Origin: Clostridia bacterium | Lineage (GTDB): Bacteria; Bacillota; Clostridia; Oscillospirales; CAG-382 | Assembly: GCA_017560085.1 (NCBI GenBank) | Contig: JAFYPA010000055.1 | Coordinates: 1-33,445 of the forward strand | Direction: 5' to 3' | DNA length: 33,445 nucleotides | Shown here: positions 7,339-15,484 of the stretch, in pieces | Layout: each line of letters starts with the position of its first letter | How positions within the stretch are numbered: position 1 is the first letter of the stretch | The notes under the pieces: model-generated | Told to the model about the DNA's origin: nothing | Database searches by the model: none | The model's input: only the letters and a program-made list of their open reading frames with translations | Position numbers and translations under genes: made by a program

Positions 7339-7830
7339 TTATTTTTCGTATGTTTTCCGCAGAATACGCAGGACAAGCATCACACACATAACTCCGCTGA
7401 GTGCTCCGACAGTATCAAGAAGGCAGTCGGTAAATGCTCCGTTTCTGTCGGGGACAAGCGTCTGGTGAAGCTCGTCGGTAACAGAATATGCAAAGCAGAT
7501 GAGAACGGGAACTACCGTGCGGCTCGTTGCGGATGGACTATTTTCGGCAAACGCCTTGAAATAAGAGCCGTAAGCCATATAAACCGATGCACCGAGAGCA
7601 AGATATATTCCGTAATGTGCAAGCTTTCTTATGATTTTTTCTGTTATAAAAACCGCTTCATCCGAAAGAACAGAGGAAAAAAATCCCCGTGTTATCCCCA
7701 TACTGAGGCTTCCCGATGAATCACCGTTCTGAGAAGAAAAGAAAAATATCAATACGCATATTGCTATGGAGGCCGATGTCCATACTGCGAAGGAAATTCT
7801 GCTTATTTTCCGTCCGTTGCGAATACTCAA
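7339..7830 (-). CDS. VanZ-family membrane protein
   Basis: This is a 163-residue protein with about four hydrophobic segments (near residues 15-33, 70-85, 105-118 and 140-156). It has the VanZ-family motifs RKLAHYGIYLALG and the acidic, His-containing YSVTDELHQTLVPDRNGAFTDC. VanZ itself raises teicoplanin resistance, but most family members have no known function, and no van resistance genes are nearby. The start appears to be a TTG at 7828-7830 with a poor ribosome site, only six bases after the stop of the parvulin gene, so translation is probably coupled to it. Confidence 0.85.
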   Translation of the reverse strand: MSIRNGRKISRISFAVWTSASIAICVLIFFFSSQNGDSSGSLSMGITRGFFSSVLSDEAVFITEKIIRKLAHYGIYLALGASVYMAYGSYFKAFAENSPSATSRTVVPVLICFAYSVTDELHQTLVPDRNGAFTDCLLDTVGALSGVMCVMLVLRILRKTYEK

Positions 7831-7836
7831 TGCCGA

Positions 7837-8586
7837 TTAAAATGTATCAACGGGGAAAAGAATCTTGAGCTGGTTGAGCTTTGAAGCATATGCCGCCTGC
7901 TGCTTGTCGGAGAGAACCTTCTGAGAAAGCTGGGGCTTGATTTCTTCAAAGGGGATTTCCTTTGCTTCGTTCTTCTTGTTGAGCTTTATAAGGTGATAGC
8001 CGAACTGTGTCTGTACGGGGCCTGTGATTTCGCCCTCAGCCATTTCGAATACAGCCTTATCGAATTCGGGCACCATCTGACCTCTTGCAAATTCGCCGAG
8101 GCTTCCGCCGTTCTGTGAGGAGGGGCAGGAGCTGTTCTGCTTTGCTGCGTCCTCGAAGGAGATTTTGCCTTCGTTGATTTCGGCGAGGATTTCCTTTGCC
8201 TTGTCCTCGGAGTCTACGAGGATGTGGCTTGCGTCAACGGTTTCACCGCCAACGAGCTCTGCCTTGTGCTCTTCGTAGAATGCCTTGATTTCGTCGTCTG
8301 TTACCTTAACGCCGGAGATTGCCTTTTCGATAGCGAAGTTAGCGAGCATTTCGTCCTTTATCTTTGCAAGCTCAGCCTTGAACTTGGGGTCATACTCATA
8401 GAGGTTCTTCTTTGCTTCGCAGAGAAGAAGATTCTTGTTGATGAGCTGCTCGAGAACAGCCTTTCTGCCCTGAGGGTTGTTGTAAGCCTCGCCTCTCTGA
8501 CCGAGTGCGGCAATTGTTGCGTCTACGTCTGCTTCGGTGATAACTGTTGTATCAACCTTTGCAAGGATTTTTGAATTCATATCCAT
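7837..8586 (-). CDS. Peptidylprolyl cis-trans isomerase, parvulin (PrsA/SurA-like), cytoplasmic
   Basis: This is a foldase with an N-terminal SurA/PrsA-like helical region (about 1-110) and one parvulin domain (about 115-215). Parvulin motifs are ASHILV, GGSLGEFARGQMVPEFDKAVF and TQFGYHLIKL. Unlike PrsA it has no signal peptide or lipobox, so it should act in the cytoplasm. The first ATG (MDMNSK) has AGGAGA ten bases upstream. It lies 94 bases after clpC and has its own extended -10 promoter, so it may be transcribed both with the stress operon and alone. A role in folding under stress is an inference from position. Confidence 0.88.
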   Translation of the reverse strand: MDMNSKILAKVDTTVITEADVDATIAALGQRGEAYNNPQGRKAVLEQLINKNLLLCEAKKNLYEYDPKFKAELAKIKDEMLANFAIEKAISGVKVTDDEIKAFYEEHKAELVGGETVDASHILVDSEDKAKEILAEINEGKISFEDAAKQNSSCPSSQNGGSLGEFARGQMVPEFDKAVFEMAEGEITGPVQTQFGYHLIKLNKKNEAKEIPFEEIKPQLSQKVLSDKQQAAYASKLNQLKILFPVDTF

Positions 8587-8619
8587 GTTGTTTATTCTCC
8601 TAAGAAAAAATTTTTCTGT

Positions 8620-8648
8620 ATTATACCATACTATTTTGAAATATTTAA
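8620..8648 (-). promoter_or_regulatory. Extended -10 promoter of the parvulin gene
   Basis: On the minus strand TGGTATAAT is an extended -10, with a weak -35 (TTAAAT) 17 bases upstream. It sits in the clpC to parvulin gap and would allow transcription independent of CtsR. Confidence 0.6.
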
Positions 8649-8680
8649 ACGACTATTCGTAAACAGATATAAAACTATGC

Positions 8681-11224
8681 TTATTCCTCGGCTTTATTTT
8701 CGGGATTTTCGGATTTTTCCGAGGCTTCTGTATTATCTGTGCTTTCAGCCGTATTCTCTTCCCTCTGCTCCTCGACCTTATAGATGATTTCGTCGTTGAG
8801 AAGTGTGCAGAGCACCTTGTCCCCTGCCTTTATATTGCCCTCAAGCATTCCCGTGGAGAAGGAGTCCTCGATTCTCTGCTGGATTGCACGGCGAAGGGGT
8901 CTTGCTCCGTATGTGGGATCAAAGCCTATCCTTGCAAGGTGGGCGCATACCTCGTCGGAGAACTCAATTGCGATGCCGAGTCTTTCAATTCTTCCCGCAA
9001 CCTCACCGAGCATAAGCCTTGTGATTTTTTCTATATCCGCACCTGAAAGCTTATTGAAGATTACGATTTCATCAAGTCTGTTGAGAAATTCCGGGCGGAA
9101 GTTATCACGAAGGGCGTTCATTACGATTTCCCTTGTTTTGTCGTTTGTGTCCTTTTCCTCGGCCACAGCGGAGAAGCCCAGTCGTCTCGGCTCGGAGATG
9201 TTGGAGGAGCCGAGGTTTGATGTCATTATGATAATTGTGTTCTTGAAGTCCACTTTTCTGCCGTGGCTGTCAGTAAGGTGTCCGTCCTCAAGCACCTGAA
9301 GCATTATATTGAAAACGTCGGGATGTGCCTTTTCTATTTCATCGAAAAGCACAACACTGTAGGGCTTGCGTCTGATTTTTTCCGTGAGCTGTCCCGCATC
9401 GTCAAAGCCGACATAGCCGGGAGGCGCTCCGATGAGCTTTGATACGCTGTGCTTTTCCATATACTCCGACATATCTATTCTGATTATTGCGTTTTCATCA
9501 CCGAATACTGCTTCGGCAAGTGCCTTTGAAAGCTCGGTTTTTCCGACGCCCGTGGGTCCGCAGAAGATAAACGAGCCCTGAGGTCTCTTGGGGTCCTTAA
9601 GTCCCATTCTGCCTCTTCTTACCGCCTTGGCTACCACCTCTACCGCCTCGTCCTGACCAATTACACGGCTCTTGAGAACATTGTCAAGTCCGAGAAGCTT
9701 GCTTTGTTCCTCCTTTGCGAGCTTGTTTACCGGGATTCCAGTAATGTTGGTTACGGTATCTGCGATATCTGTATCGGTAATTTCGCCGTGCTCGGACTTG
9801 CCCTTTTCCCATTTTGCCTTTTCTTCCTTTAGCTTATCCTCCGTCATTCTTTCCTCGGCGTGGAGTCTGCCCGCTTCTTCAAATTTCTGGGACTGTACGG
9901 CTTCCTCCTTGTCCGCCTTGATTTTAGTAAGCTTCTGCTCAAGCTCGATTACCGCTGTGGGTGCTGTTACATTTTGGATTCTTATTCTTGAGGCGGTTTC
10001 GTCAATAAGGTCGATTGCCTTGTCGGGAAGGAATCTGTCGCCGATATAACGCACGGAAAGATTTACCGCCGCCTCTATTGCGGAGTCGGAGATTTTAACC
10101 TTATGGTGTGCTTCGTATTTATCGCGGAGTCCCTTGAGAATCATTATTGCATCCGCAGAGGACGGCTCCTCCACCATCACGGAGCCGAATCGTCTTTCAA
10201 GAGCGGCGTCCTTTTCGATGTATTTTCTGTATTCGTCAAGAGTTGTTGCACCTATGACCTGAATTTCGCCTCTTGAAAGTGCGGGCTTCAGGATATTGGC
10301 GGCATCCACTGCTCCCTCGGAGGCTCCTGCGCCAACTATTGTGTGAATTTCGTCGATAAAGAGGATAACATCGGATGCCTTTTTTACCTCATCCATTATA
10401 TTTTTGATTCTCTCCTCGAATTCGCCTCTGTATTTTGTTCCCGCAAGGACGGAGGCAAGGTCGAGGGCGACAACTCTTTTATCCTTTACGGTTTCGGGAA
10501 CGGCTCCCGTGCTTACAAGCAGGGCAAGTCCTTCGACAACGGCGGTTTTACCTACGCCGGGCTCACCGATGAGGCAAGGGTTGTTCTTTGTTCTTCTTGA
10601 AAGAATTTCGATTACTCTCTGCGTTTCCTTTTCTCTGCCGATAACGGGGTCTATTTTGCCGTTTTTGGCAAGGGCGGTGAGGTCTGTGCTGTATTTTTCA
10701 AGCTCGGGAGTTTTGCTTCTGCCCGCGCCCTCCTCCGAATAGGAGGCTCTGCCCGAATTGTCATATGACGGGCTGTTATTATACTTGAAGGAGAAATCCG
10801 CACCGTCGCCCTTTGCTTTTGCAAAGAGGTCCGAAATATCAATTCCGAGCGATGTGAGTATTTTGCAGGCAACGCAGTCGGTTTCGGTAAGGATTGCCAT
10901 AAGGATATGCTCGGTACCGATGAAATTCTGACCCGTGATATCCGCCATTGCTACGGTATTTTCTATGATTTTCTTGGTTCTCGGAGTGGGCTCGGGGGCG
11001 ATTCCCGACTTTACGTCGCCTGTACCCGAGGCTTCGACTATTGCGTTTTTCACCGCATCGAAGGTTGCTCCGTTTTCCGCAAGAAGTCTTGCGGCTATGG
11101 AATCGGATTTTGTAAGAAGTCCCAGAAGAAGATGCTCACTGCCGACGTAGCTGTGGCCGAGCTGTGAGGCCAGTCTCTGTGATTTGCTGATTGCTTCTGC
11201 CGCATTTGTTGTAAGTCTTTTCAA
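8681..11224 (-). CDS. clpC: ATP-dependent Clp protease ATP-binding subunit ClpC
   Basis: ClpC is the Hsp100 unfoldase that feeds substrates, including arginine-phosphorylated proteins, to ClpP. Two Clp_N repeats occupy about 1-145. AAA domain 1 has Walker A GEPGVGKT (220-227) and Walker B VILFIDE. The middle domain carries a UVR-like stretch (QSQKFEEAGRLHAEE). AAA domain 2 has GPTGVGKT and VVLFDE. An LGF loop after the second Walker B region is the ClpP-binding tripeptide. At 847 residues it is slightly long because of an acidic Glu/Asn-rich tail. The start is TTG (11222-11224) preceded by AAAGGAAG. It is the last gene of the ctsR operon, 41 bases after mcsB. clpP is not in the window. Confidence 0.97.
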   Translation of the reverse strand: MKRLTTNAAEAISKSQRLASQLGHSYVGSEHLLLGLLTKSDSIAARLLAENGATFDAVKNAIVEASGTGDVKSGIAPEPTPRTKKIIENTVAMADITGQNFIGTEHILMAILTETDCVACKILTSLGIDISDLFAKAKGDGADFSFKYNNSPSYDNSGRASYSEEGAGRSKTPELEKYSTDLTALAKNGKIDPVIGREKETQRVIEILSRRTKNNPCLIGEPGVGKTAVVEGLALLVSTGAVPETVKDKRVVALDLASVLAGTKYRGEFEERIKNIMDEVKKASDVILFIDEIHTIVGAGASEGAVDAANILKPALSRGEIQVIGATTLDEYRKYIEKDAALERRFGSVMVEEPSSADAIMILKGLRDKYEAHHKVKISDSAIEAAVNLSVRYIGDRFLPDKAIDLIDETASRIRIQNVTAPTAVIELEQKLTKIKADKEEAVQSQKFEEAGRLHAEERMTEDKLKEEKAKWEKGKSEHGEITDTDIADTVTNITGIPVNKLAKEEQSKLLGLDNVLKSRVIGQDEAVEVVAKAVRRGRMGLKDPKRPQGSFIFCGPTGVGKTELSKALAEAVFGDENAIIRIDMSEYMEKHSVSKLIGAPPGYVGFDDAGQLTEKIRRKPYSVVLFDEIEKAHPDVFNIMLQVLEDGHLTDSHGRKVDFKNTIIIMTSNLGSSNISEPRRLGFSAVAEEKDTNDKTREIVMNALRDNFRPEFLNRLDEIVIFNKLSGADIEKITRLMLGEVAGRIERLGIAIEFSDEVCAHLARIGFDPTYGARPLRRAIQQRIEDSFSTGMLEGNIKAGDKVLCTLLNDEIIYKVEEQREENTAESTDNTEASEKSENPENKAEE

Positions 11225-11265
11225 TTTATATCTTCCTTTCTGTACTTTTCACTTTTGTTTCTTGC

Positions 11266-12285
11266 TTATTTGGGGTTTATTATATTTCTTATTTTTTCGG
11301 CTCTCAGAATGTCGCGCCTTTGAGCATCTGTGCCCGACGGGTCGGAAAGCATAATATGTGCGGGCATACAGTCTATAAGAAGCCTTGTGAGATTTATATC
11401 CGAGAGCTCGGGGATTATTCCGCACTCCTTTGCGAGCATACAGTCCGACCAGAGTGTGAGAAGCTCGCCCGTATCTATGCATCTTACGTTTGAGAGGATA
11501 CCGTAGGAGCGCCAGAGCTTATCAAGCACGCGCTCGCCTGAATTACAAAGCTGTTGTCTGAGTGCTTTTTCCTTGCCGACTATTATGCCTACTGCCTCCT
11601 CCATTCTTTTTATTGTTTCCTCCTCGGAAATTCCCATTGTGACCTGGTTGGATATCTGATAAATTTCGCCCTCAGCACGGCTGCCCTCACCGAAGAAGCC
11701 TCTTACGGTAAGTCCGCCTCTTGTGCAGTATTCGATTACGGATTTGATATAGTCGTTGCGTGTGAGCATCGGGAGGTGAAGCATACAGGAGATTCTCATG
11801 CCCGTGCCCGTATTTGAAGGACAGCAGGTAAGGTAACCGAGTCGGCTGTCAAAGGCAAATTCAAGTCCTCGGGAAAGCATTGCGTCCGTTCTTGCAGAGC
11901 TCTCGTAGGCTTCCCTTATGGCAAGGCCCGCTCTTACGGTCTGGATTCTTATGTGGTCCTCCTCCCCTGCCATAACGGAGATACTGCTGTTTTCGTCGTA
12001 TATGAGCATTCGCTTTTCCGACTGTGGCATAAGGGCGAATTCACGGCTTATAAGATGCTCCTCGACAAGTGAGGTTCGTTCCGTCTCGCTCTTTGTTGTC
12101 ATATCAATGTAGTTGTATCTGTCCGTGCCGTACTTTTCGAATACCTCTCTGATTTCACGGAGCATCAGTGCCTTTTGCTCACGGGAGAGCTTCGGGGCAA
12201 AGGGATAGCCCTTTACGTTTCTCGCAAGGCGGACACGGGTACTGAGAACTATGCCGTTGCAATCGTCTGTGTAAAACCATTTCAT
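11266..12285 (-). CDS. mcsB: Protein arginine kinase McsB
   Basis: McsB phosphorylates arginine residues on proteins, marking them for ClpCP, and inactivates CtsR. The 339-residue protein has the guanido-kinase fold: LSTRVRLARNVKGYPF near the N-terminus (nucleotide-binding Arg residues), TCCPSNTGTGMR (catalytic-loop Cys and phosphate-binding residues), and a C-terminal RDILRA that matches the RDxxRA phosphoarginine-sensing motif. The ATG overlaps the mcsA stop by four bases, consistent with coupled synthesis of the McsA-McsB complex. Confidence 0.96.
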   Translation of the reverse strand: MKWFYTDDCNGIVLSTRVRLARNVKGYPFAPKLSREQKALMLREIREVFEKYGTDRYNYIDMTTKSETERTSLVEEHLISREFALMPQSEKRMLIYDENSSISVMAGEEDHIRIQTVRAGLAIREAYESSARTDAMLSRGLEFAFDSRLGYLTCCPSNTGTGMRISCMLHLPMLTRNDYIKSVIEYCTRGGLTVRGFFGEGSRAEGEIYQISNQVTMGISEEETIKRMEEAVGIIVGKEKALRQQLCNSGERVLDKLWRSYGILSNVRCIDTGELLTLWSDCMLAKECGIIPELSDINLTRLLIDCMPAHIMLSDPSGTDAQRRDILRAEKIRNIINPK

Positions 12286-12830
12286 TGTGTGTCACCTCCG
12301 TCGGTGCTTTCGAGTCTGCGTATGGCGTCTCGGATTTTTGCCGCCTGCTCGTATTCCTGATTTTCAACGGCGGTCTGCATTTCGGATCTGAGCTTTTCAA
12401 TTTTGCCCGCAAGGGACATATTTTCTCCGAGTCCCTCGGGGGTCTTGCCCTTGTATTCGTTTGACATATGCATTTTACGAAGCATTACGTCAATAATATC
12501 CGAGAACGTATCGTAGCACTGTGCACAGCCAAGCTTTCCGCCGCTTCTGAGCTCGTTTTCGGAAAGTCCGCATCCCGGGCAGACTCTTTGGCTGAGTGCC
12601 TGAGATTTTGAATACCCCTGTGAAAAAAGCGAGGAAAACGGCAGAGCGCCGAAGTAATCGTCACCGATGCCGAATTTTGAAGTATAGCCCTTGGATGCCG
12701 TTCCCTTGGGAGATACGATTCCCTCGGTCTGTGCACATTCAGAGCACAGGTGAAGCTCGGTGATGCTTCCGTTATCGTTATACCTGTAATGAACCGTGGC
12801 GGGATTTTTGTTGCATTTTTCGCACAGCAT
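12282..12830 (-). CDS. mcsA: McsA, zinc-finger activator of McsB
   Basis: McsA binds and activates McsB. The 182-residue protein has four CxxC pairs (CEKC, CSEC, CPGC, CAQC), expected to form two zinc-binding sites, followed by a C-terminal UVR motif (VENQEYEQAAKIRDAIRRLE). It lies between ctsR (35-base gap) and mcsB (4-base overlap), the standard Firmicutes order. The start ATG at 12830 is preceded by GGAGC at 8 bases. The zinc pairs also make it a likely redox or metal sensor of the stress operon, as known for the family. Confidence 0.95.
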   Translation of the reverse strand: MLCEKCNKNPATVHYRYNDNGSITELHLCSECAQTEGIVSPKGTASKGYTSKFGIGDDYFGALPFSSLFSQGYSKSQALSQRVCPGCGLSENELRSGGKLGCAQCYDTFSDIIDVMLRKMHMSNEYKGKTPEGLGENMSLAGKIEKLRSEMQTAVENQEYEQAAKIRDAIRRLESTDGGDTQ

Positions 12831-12865
12831 TTAAATCAGCTCCTTTGAGTTTATAGTGTATACGC

Positions 12866-13324
12866 TTATCTCAACTGAATAAGTGAAAGTATGATTGTTT
12901 TAAGCATTTCCGCTCTTGAGTATTCGGAATACTCCTTTGCAAGGTCGTAGGCGGACTTGTTGCCGAGGACGGAGATTATGATTCCCGCCTCTCTCTGGCT
13001 AATTATTCCCTTGGCGTACATATCCTTTGCAAGGTAGACGGCACTTTCGGCGTCTATTTTGTCTCCTATACATCCGAGCATATGACAGAGGTATGCGCTT
13101 CCCGTCATTTCGGGGCGAATTATTCGGATATAGCCTCCGCCGCCTCTTCGGCTTTCGACTATGTATCCCCTTTCCTTGTTGAAGCGGGAGGTTATTACGT
13201 AGTTTATCTGGCTCGGGACACAGCCTACGGTGTTTGCGAATTCGTTTCGTCTGATTTCGGTTATTCCGTTGCCGTCGTTGAGCATTTCCTCTATTATTCT
13301 TGTGATTTTTTCGGATATAAGCAT
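12866..13324 (-). CDS. ctsR: Class III stress-gene repressor CtsR
   Basis: CtsR represses clp genes and releases DNA on heat or after McsB action. The 152-residue protein starts MLISEKITRIIEEML and has an N-terminal winged helix-turn-helix (CVPSQINYVITSRF) with the heat-sensing glycine-rich wing ESRRGGGGYIRI, then a helical dimerisation domain. I used the ATG at 13322-13324, which has AGGAGG six bases upstream. The longer reading to 13426 would cross the promoter and operators. Two consensus CtsR boxes upstream show it controls its own operon. Confidence 0.96.
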   Translation of the reverse strand: MLISEKITRIIEEMLNDGNGITEIRRNEFANTVGCVPSQINYVITSRFNKERGYIVESRRGGGGYIRIIRPEMTGSAYLCHMLGCIGDKIDAESAVYLAKDMYAKGIISQREAGIIISVLGNKSAYDLAKEYSEYSRAEMLKTIILSLIQLR

Positions 13325-13363
13325 TGGCTTCCTCCTTGTTTTTATAACACTTACAGATATCGG

Positions 13364-13380
13364 TTTGACTATCTTTGACC
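13364..13380 (-). promoter_or_regulatory. CtsR operator, downstream copy
   Basis: On the minus strand GGTCAAA-GAT-AGTCAAA matches the CtsR consensus RGTCAAA-NAN-RGTCAAA exactly. It lies just downstream of the ctsR -10, where a bound repressor would block transcription start. Confidence 0.92.
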
Positions 13381-13382
13381 TT

Positions 13383-13410
13383 ATTATAATGCATTGGTCA
13401 AAAAAGTCAA
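13383..13410 (-). promoter_or_regulatory. ctsR operon promoter
   Basis: The minus strand shows TTGACT, a 16-base spacer and TATAAT. The -35 lies inside a further heptad cluster (GGTCAAA-AA-AGTCAAA on the plus strand, 13396-13411, spacing one base short of consensus). Confidence 0.8.
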
Positions 13411-13448
13411 AGTCAGTTAAAGTCAATCTCGGTTGATTTCGGGCGGTG

Positions 13449-13465
13449 TTTGACCATTTTTGACC
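13449..13465 (-). promoter_or_regulatory. CtsR operator, upstream copy
   Basis: GGTCAAA-AAT-GGTCAAA on the minus strand is a second exact match to the CtsR consensus, about 40 bases upstream of the -35. With the core site it makes a tandem operator array. Confidence 0.9.
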
Positions 13466-13529
13466 TTATATCTTTGATTTTCTCGCTTTTTCTCATTTTT
13501 TAAAAATATTTAAAATTTAATTTTAGGTG

Positions 13530-13558
13530 TTGCAATAGTAATAATATTGTTATATAAT
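13530..13558 (+). promoter_or_regulatory. Promoter of the M15 carboxypeptidase gene
   Basis: TTGCAA, a 17-base spacer and TATAAT, followed by a leader of about 85 bases. The 225-base gap between ctsR and this gene holds only the CtsR operators, this promoter and AT-rich spacer. Confidence 0.75.
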
Positions 13559-13651
13559 AGATACATATTGTGATTATATCATAGGTTAAGTGTCGGATTT
13601 TGCATTATTCGCGCTTATCCGCTATTATAAAGACTTACGAAAGGAAAGAAT

Positions 13652-15439
13652 ATGGCTCAGGATAACAAAAATCCTTCCGAGATTCCGACAAGGCGCGGTG
13701 TTTATTTGCGCAATCCCTCTGCCCCGCAGAAGAGCACGGCGGAATCCGTTGCTCCTAAAAAAGCCGAGTCGACACCCGTCCGCAGCGGAAGCAATGTCGC
13801 TAAGGTCAATGCCTTAAGGGGTACGGGAAGTGCTCCCACGGTACAGAGTGCACCAAAATCCGATGTCAGGGCTTCGGGTAAAAGCACGGCTTCGCGTCCT
13901 GCGGTGGATAATCGTGGCGGCAGCACGGTAAAGCAAGCTTCGGCAAAGCAAGGTGCTACTCCCGCAAAAAAGGCTCCTGCGGGTAAAAAATCAAGCCCCG
14001 CACCGAGAAAGAAAACTCCTGCAGAGCTCTCCCGTGAGAAGGCAATTGCGGATGCCGAAAACAAGCTCAAGGCAACACTTGAGGAAGAAATGAAGCTTAC
14101 CGAAAAGCTCAAGGCAGACCACAGACGAAGAGAAATACAGAAACTTAAGGATAAGGCATACGAGATTACGGTAACGGCAATTCCGGGTATAATCGTCGGT
14201 GTTGTTGTTGCACTTCTGATTGTTTTCGCATATTACCGCTCCATTTCCAAATATTCCCGTGACGAAATAGCCTTTGCGGTACGCGGATTCGAATATCTTG
14301 ATGAGGCGAGCGAGGACAAGAAGGTAATCGAAAAGATAGAAAAGCGAAAGAAAGGCGACGAAAAGCCGATTCTCAGCCTTGACAAGGATATTCTGATCCG
14401 TGACGGTGCTCCCTATGTTGCATATTCCGATATCGAGGAATATTTTGACCTTTCCGTTGCGGGCGACAGCAAATCGAGAACTGTTATTATAGGAAGCTCG
14501 GACACGGTTTACGGCGGTAAGGACACGGCGGAATTCACTTACGGCTCGTCGGAAATTTCCGTCAACGGCTCTGCACATCAGCTTGCCTGTGCACCCTTTT
14601 CGCTTTCCGGTGAGCTTTATATCCCCTTCGAATTCGTGGAGGTTTTCGTAAAGGGAATCACCATTGACAAGCGAACGGACAAGAACAAAACCATAGTTTC
14701 AATGACAAAGACCGAGCCGAATGTTTATCTTACGGGCTCGTCCAACAAGGAAATTCTGACGCCGGATATCAAGGATTACACCAACGATTCCTCGGCTCAG
14801 CACGAATATACGGTGGATCTTTCAAAATACGGCAAGAGTATAAATCCGAGCAATCCCGATATTTATCTTACTCTCGTCAGCATATCAAGTCCTCTTTCCG
14901 AGGATTATGTTCCCGATGATTTAATCAATGTTGAAACAAGAGACGACCGTCCCATTCAGCAGATGAGATACGATGCGGGTATGGCAATGACGGCACTTCT
15001 TACCGCCGCAAAGGCTGCGGGCTACAGTGATATTACCGTTAACAGCGGCTACAGAAGCTATTTACATCAGTCCAGCCTTTACAATCAGAAGCTTTTGGTC
15101 AATATGCGAAAGTACGATGAGGAAACCGCAAGGGCGGTAACCTCCGAAACGGTAATGCTCCCCGGTGCGAGCGAGCATCAGAGCGGTCTTTGTGCGGATA
15201 TTCACAATATGCCTACCGCTATGCAGTCATTCGCAAACACGGATGAATACAAGTGGCTTCTCGAGCACTGTGCCGACTTCGGCTTTATACTCAGATACCC
15301 GCAGACAAAGGAAGCGGTTACGGGAGTAAAGTTCGAGCCGTGGCACTTCAGATTCGTCGGAAGGACTCATGCACAGAAGATTATGTCAAGCGGTATGTGT
15401 CTTGAGGAATATCTTCTTACACTTGAAAAATCGGAATAA
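13652..15439 (+). CDS. Membrane-anchored D-alanyl-D-alanine carboxypeptidase (M15/VanY family)
   Basis: The C-terminal VanY domain (about 400-590) cleaves terminal D-Ala from peptidoglycan stems. Zinc ligands H509 and D516 (SEHQSGLCADI) and H565, with E562 as base (FEPWH), are intact. Ahead of it come a basic, Ala/Pro/Lys/Ser-rich cytoplasmic tail (1-125), a charged coiled coil (about 126-170), one membrane segment (174-195) and a copper-amine-oxidase-N-like beta domain (about 236-350). The topology puts the catalytic domain outside. The family is usually much shorter, about 200-300 residues, so the disordered N-terminus is notable. The start ATG has AAAGGAAAG upstream. The gene has its own promoter and terminator. 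Confidence 0.88.
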   Translation: MAQDNKNPSEIPTRRGVYLRNPSAPQKSTAESVAPKKAESTPVRSGSNVAKVNALRGTGSAPTVQSAPKSDVRASGKSTASRPAVDNRGGSTVKQASAKQGATPAKKAPAGKKSSPAPRKKTPAELSREKAIADAENKLKATLEEEMKLTEKLKADHRRREIQKLKDKAYEITVTAIPGIIVGVVVALLIVFAYYRSISKYSRDEIAFAVRGFEYLDEASEDKKVIEKIEKRKKGDEKPILSLDKDILIRDGAPYVAYSDIEEYFDLSVAGDSKSRTVIIGSSDTVYGGKDTAEFTYGSSEISVNGSAHQLACAPFSLSGELYIPFEFVEVFVKGITIDKRTDKNKTIVSMTKTEPNVYLTGSSNKEILTPDIKDYTNDSSAQHEYTVDLSKYGKSINPSNPDIYLTLVSISSPLSEDYVPDDLINVETRDDRPIQQMRYDAGMAMTALLTAAKAAGYSDITVNSGYRSYLHQSSLYNQKLLVNMRKYDEETARAVTSETVMLPGASEHQSGLCADIHNMPTAMQSFANTDEYKWLLEHCADFGFILRYPQTKEAVTGVKFEPWHFRFVGRTHAQKIMSSGMCLEEYLLTLEKSE

Positions 15440-15445
15440 AAAATT

Positions 15446-15475
15446 AAGCGTACCCTTTGAGGTACGCTTTTTTCT
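15446..15475. terminator. Bidirectional terminator between the M15 gene and nahK
   Basis: AAGCGTACC pairs exactly with GGTACGCTT around a 6-base loop, followed by TTTTTT on the plus strand and AATTTTTTA on the minus strand. Confidence 0.88.
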
Positions 15476-15484
15476 TTGCATATT

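Noticed and set aside
7339..7830. Glycopeptide-resistance role for the VanZ-family protein
   Set aside because: No vanHAX, vanRS or vanS genes are nearby. The M15 VanY-like gene is 6 kb away on the other strand and has a housekeeping context.
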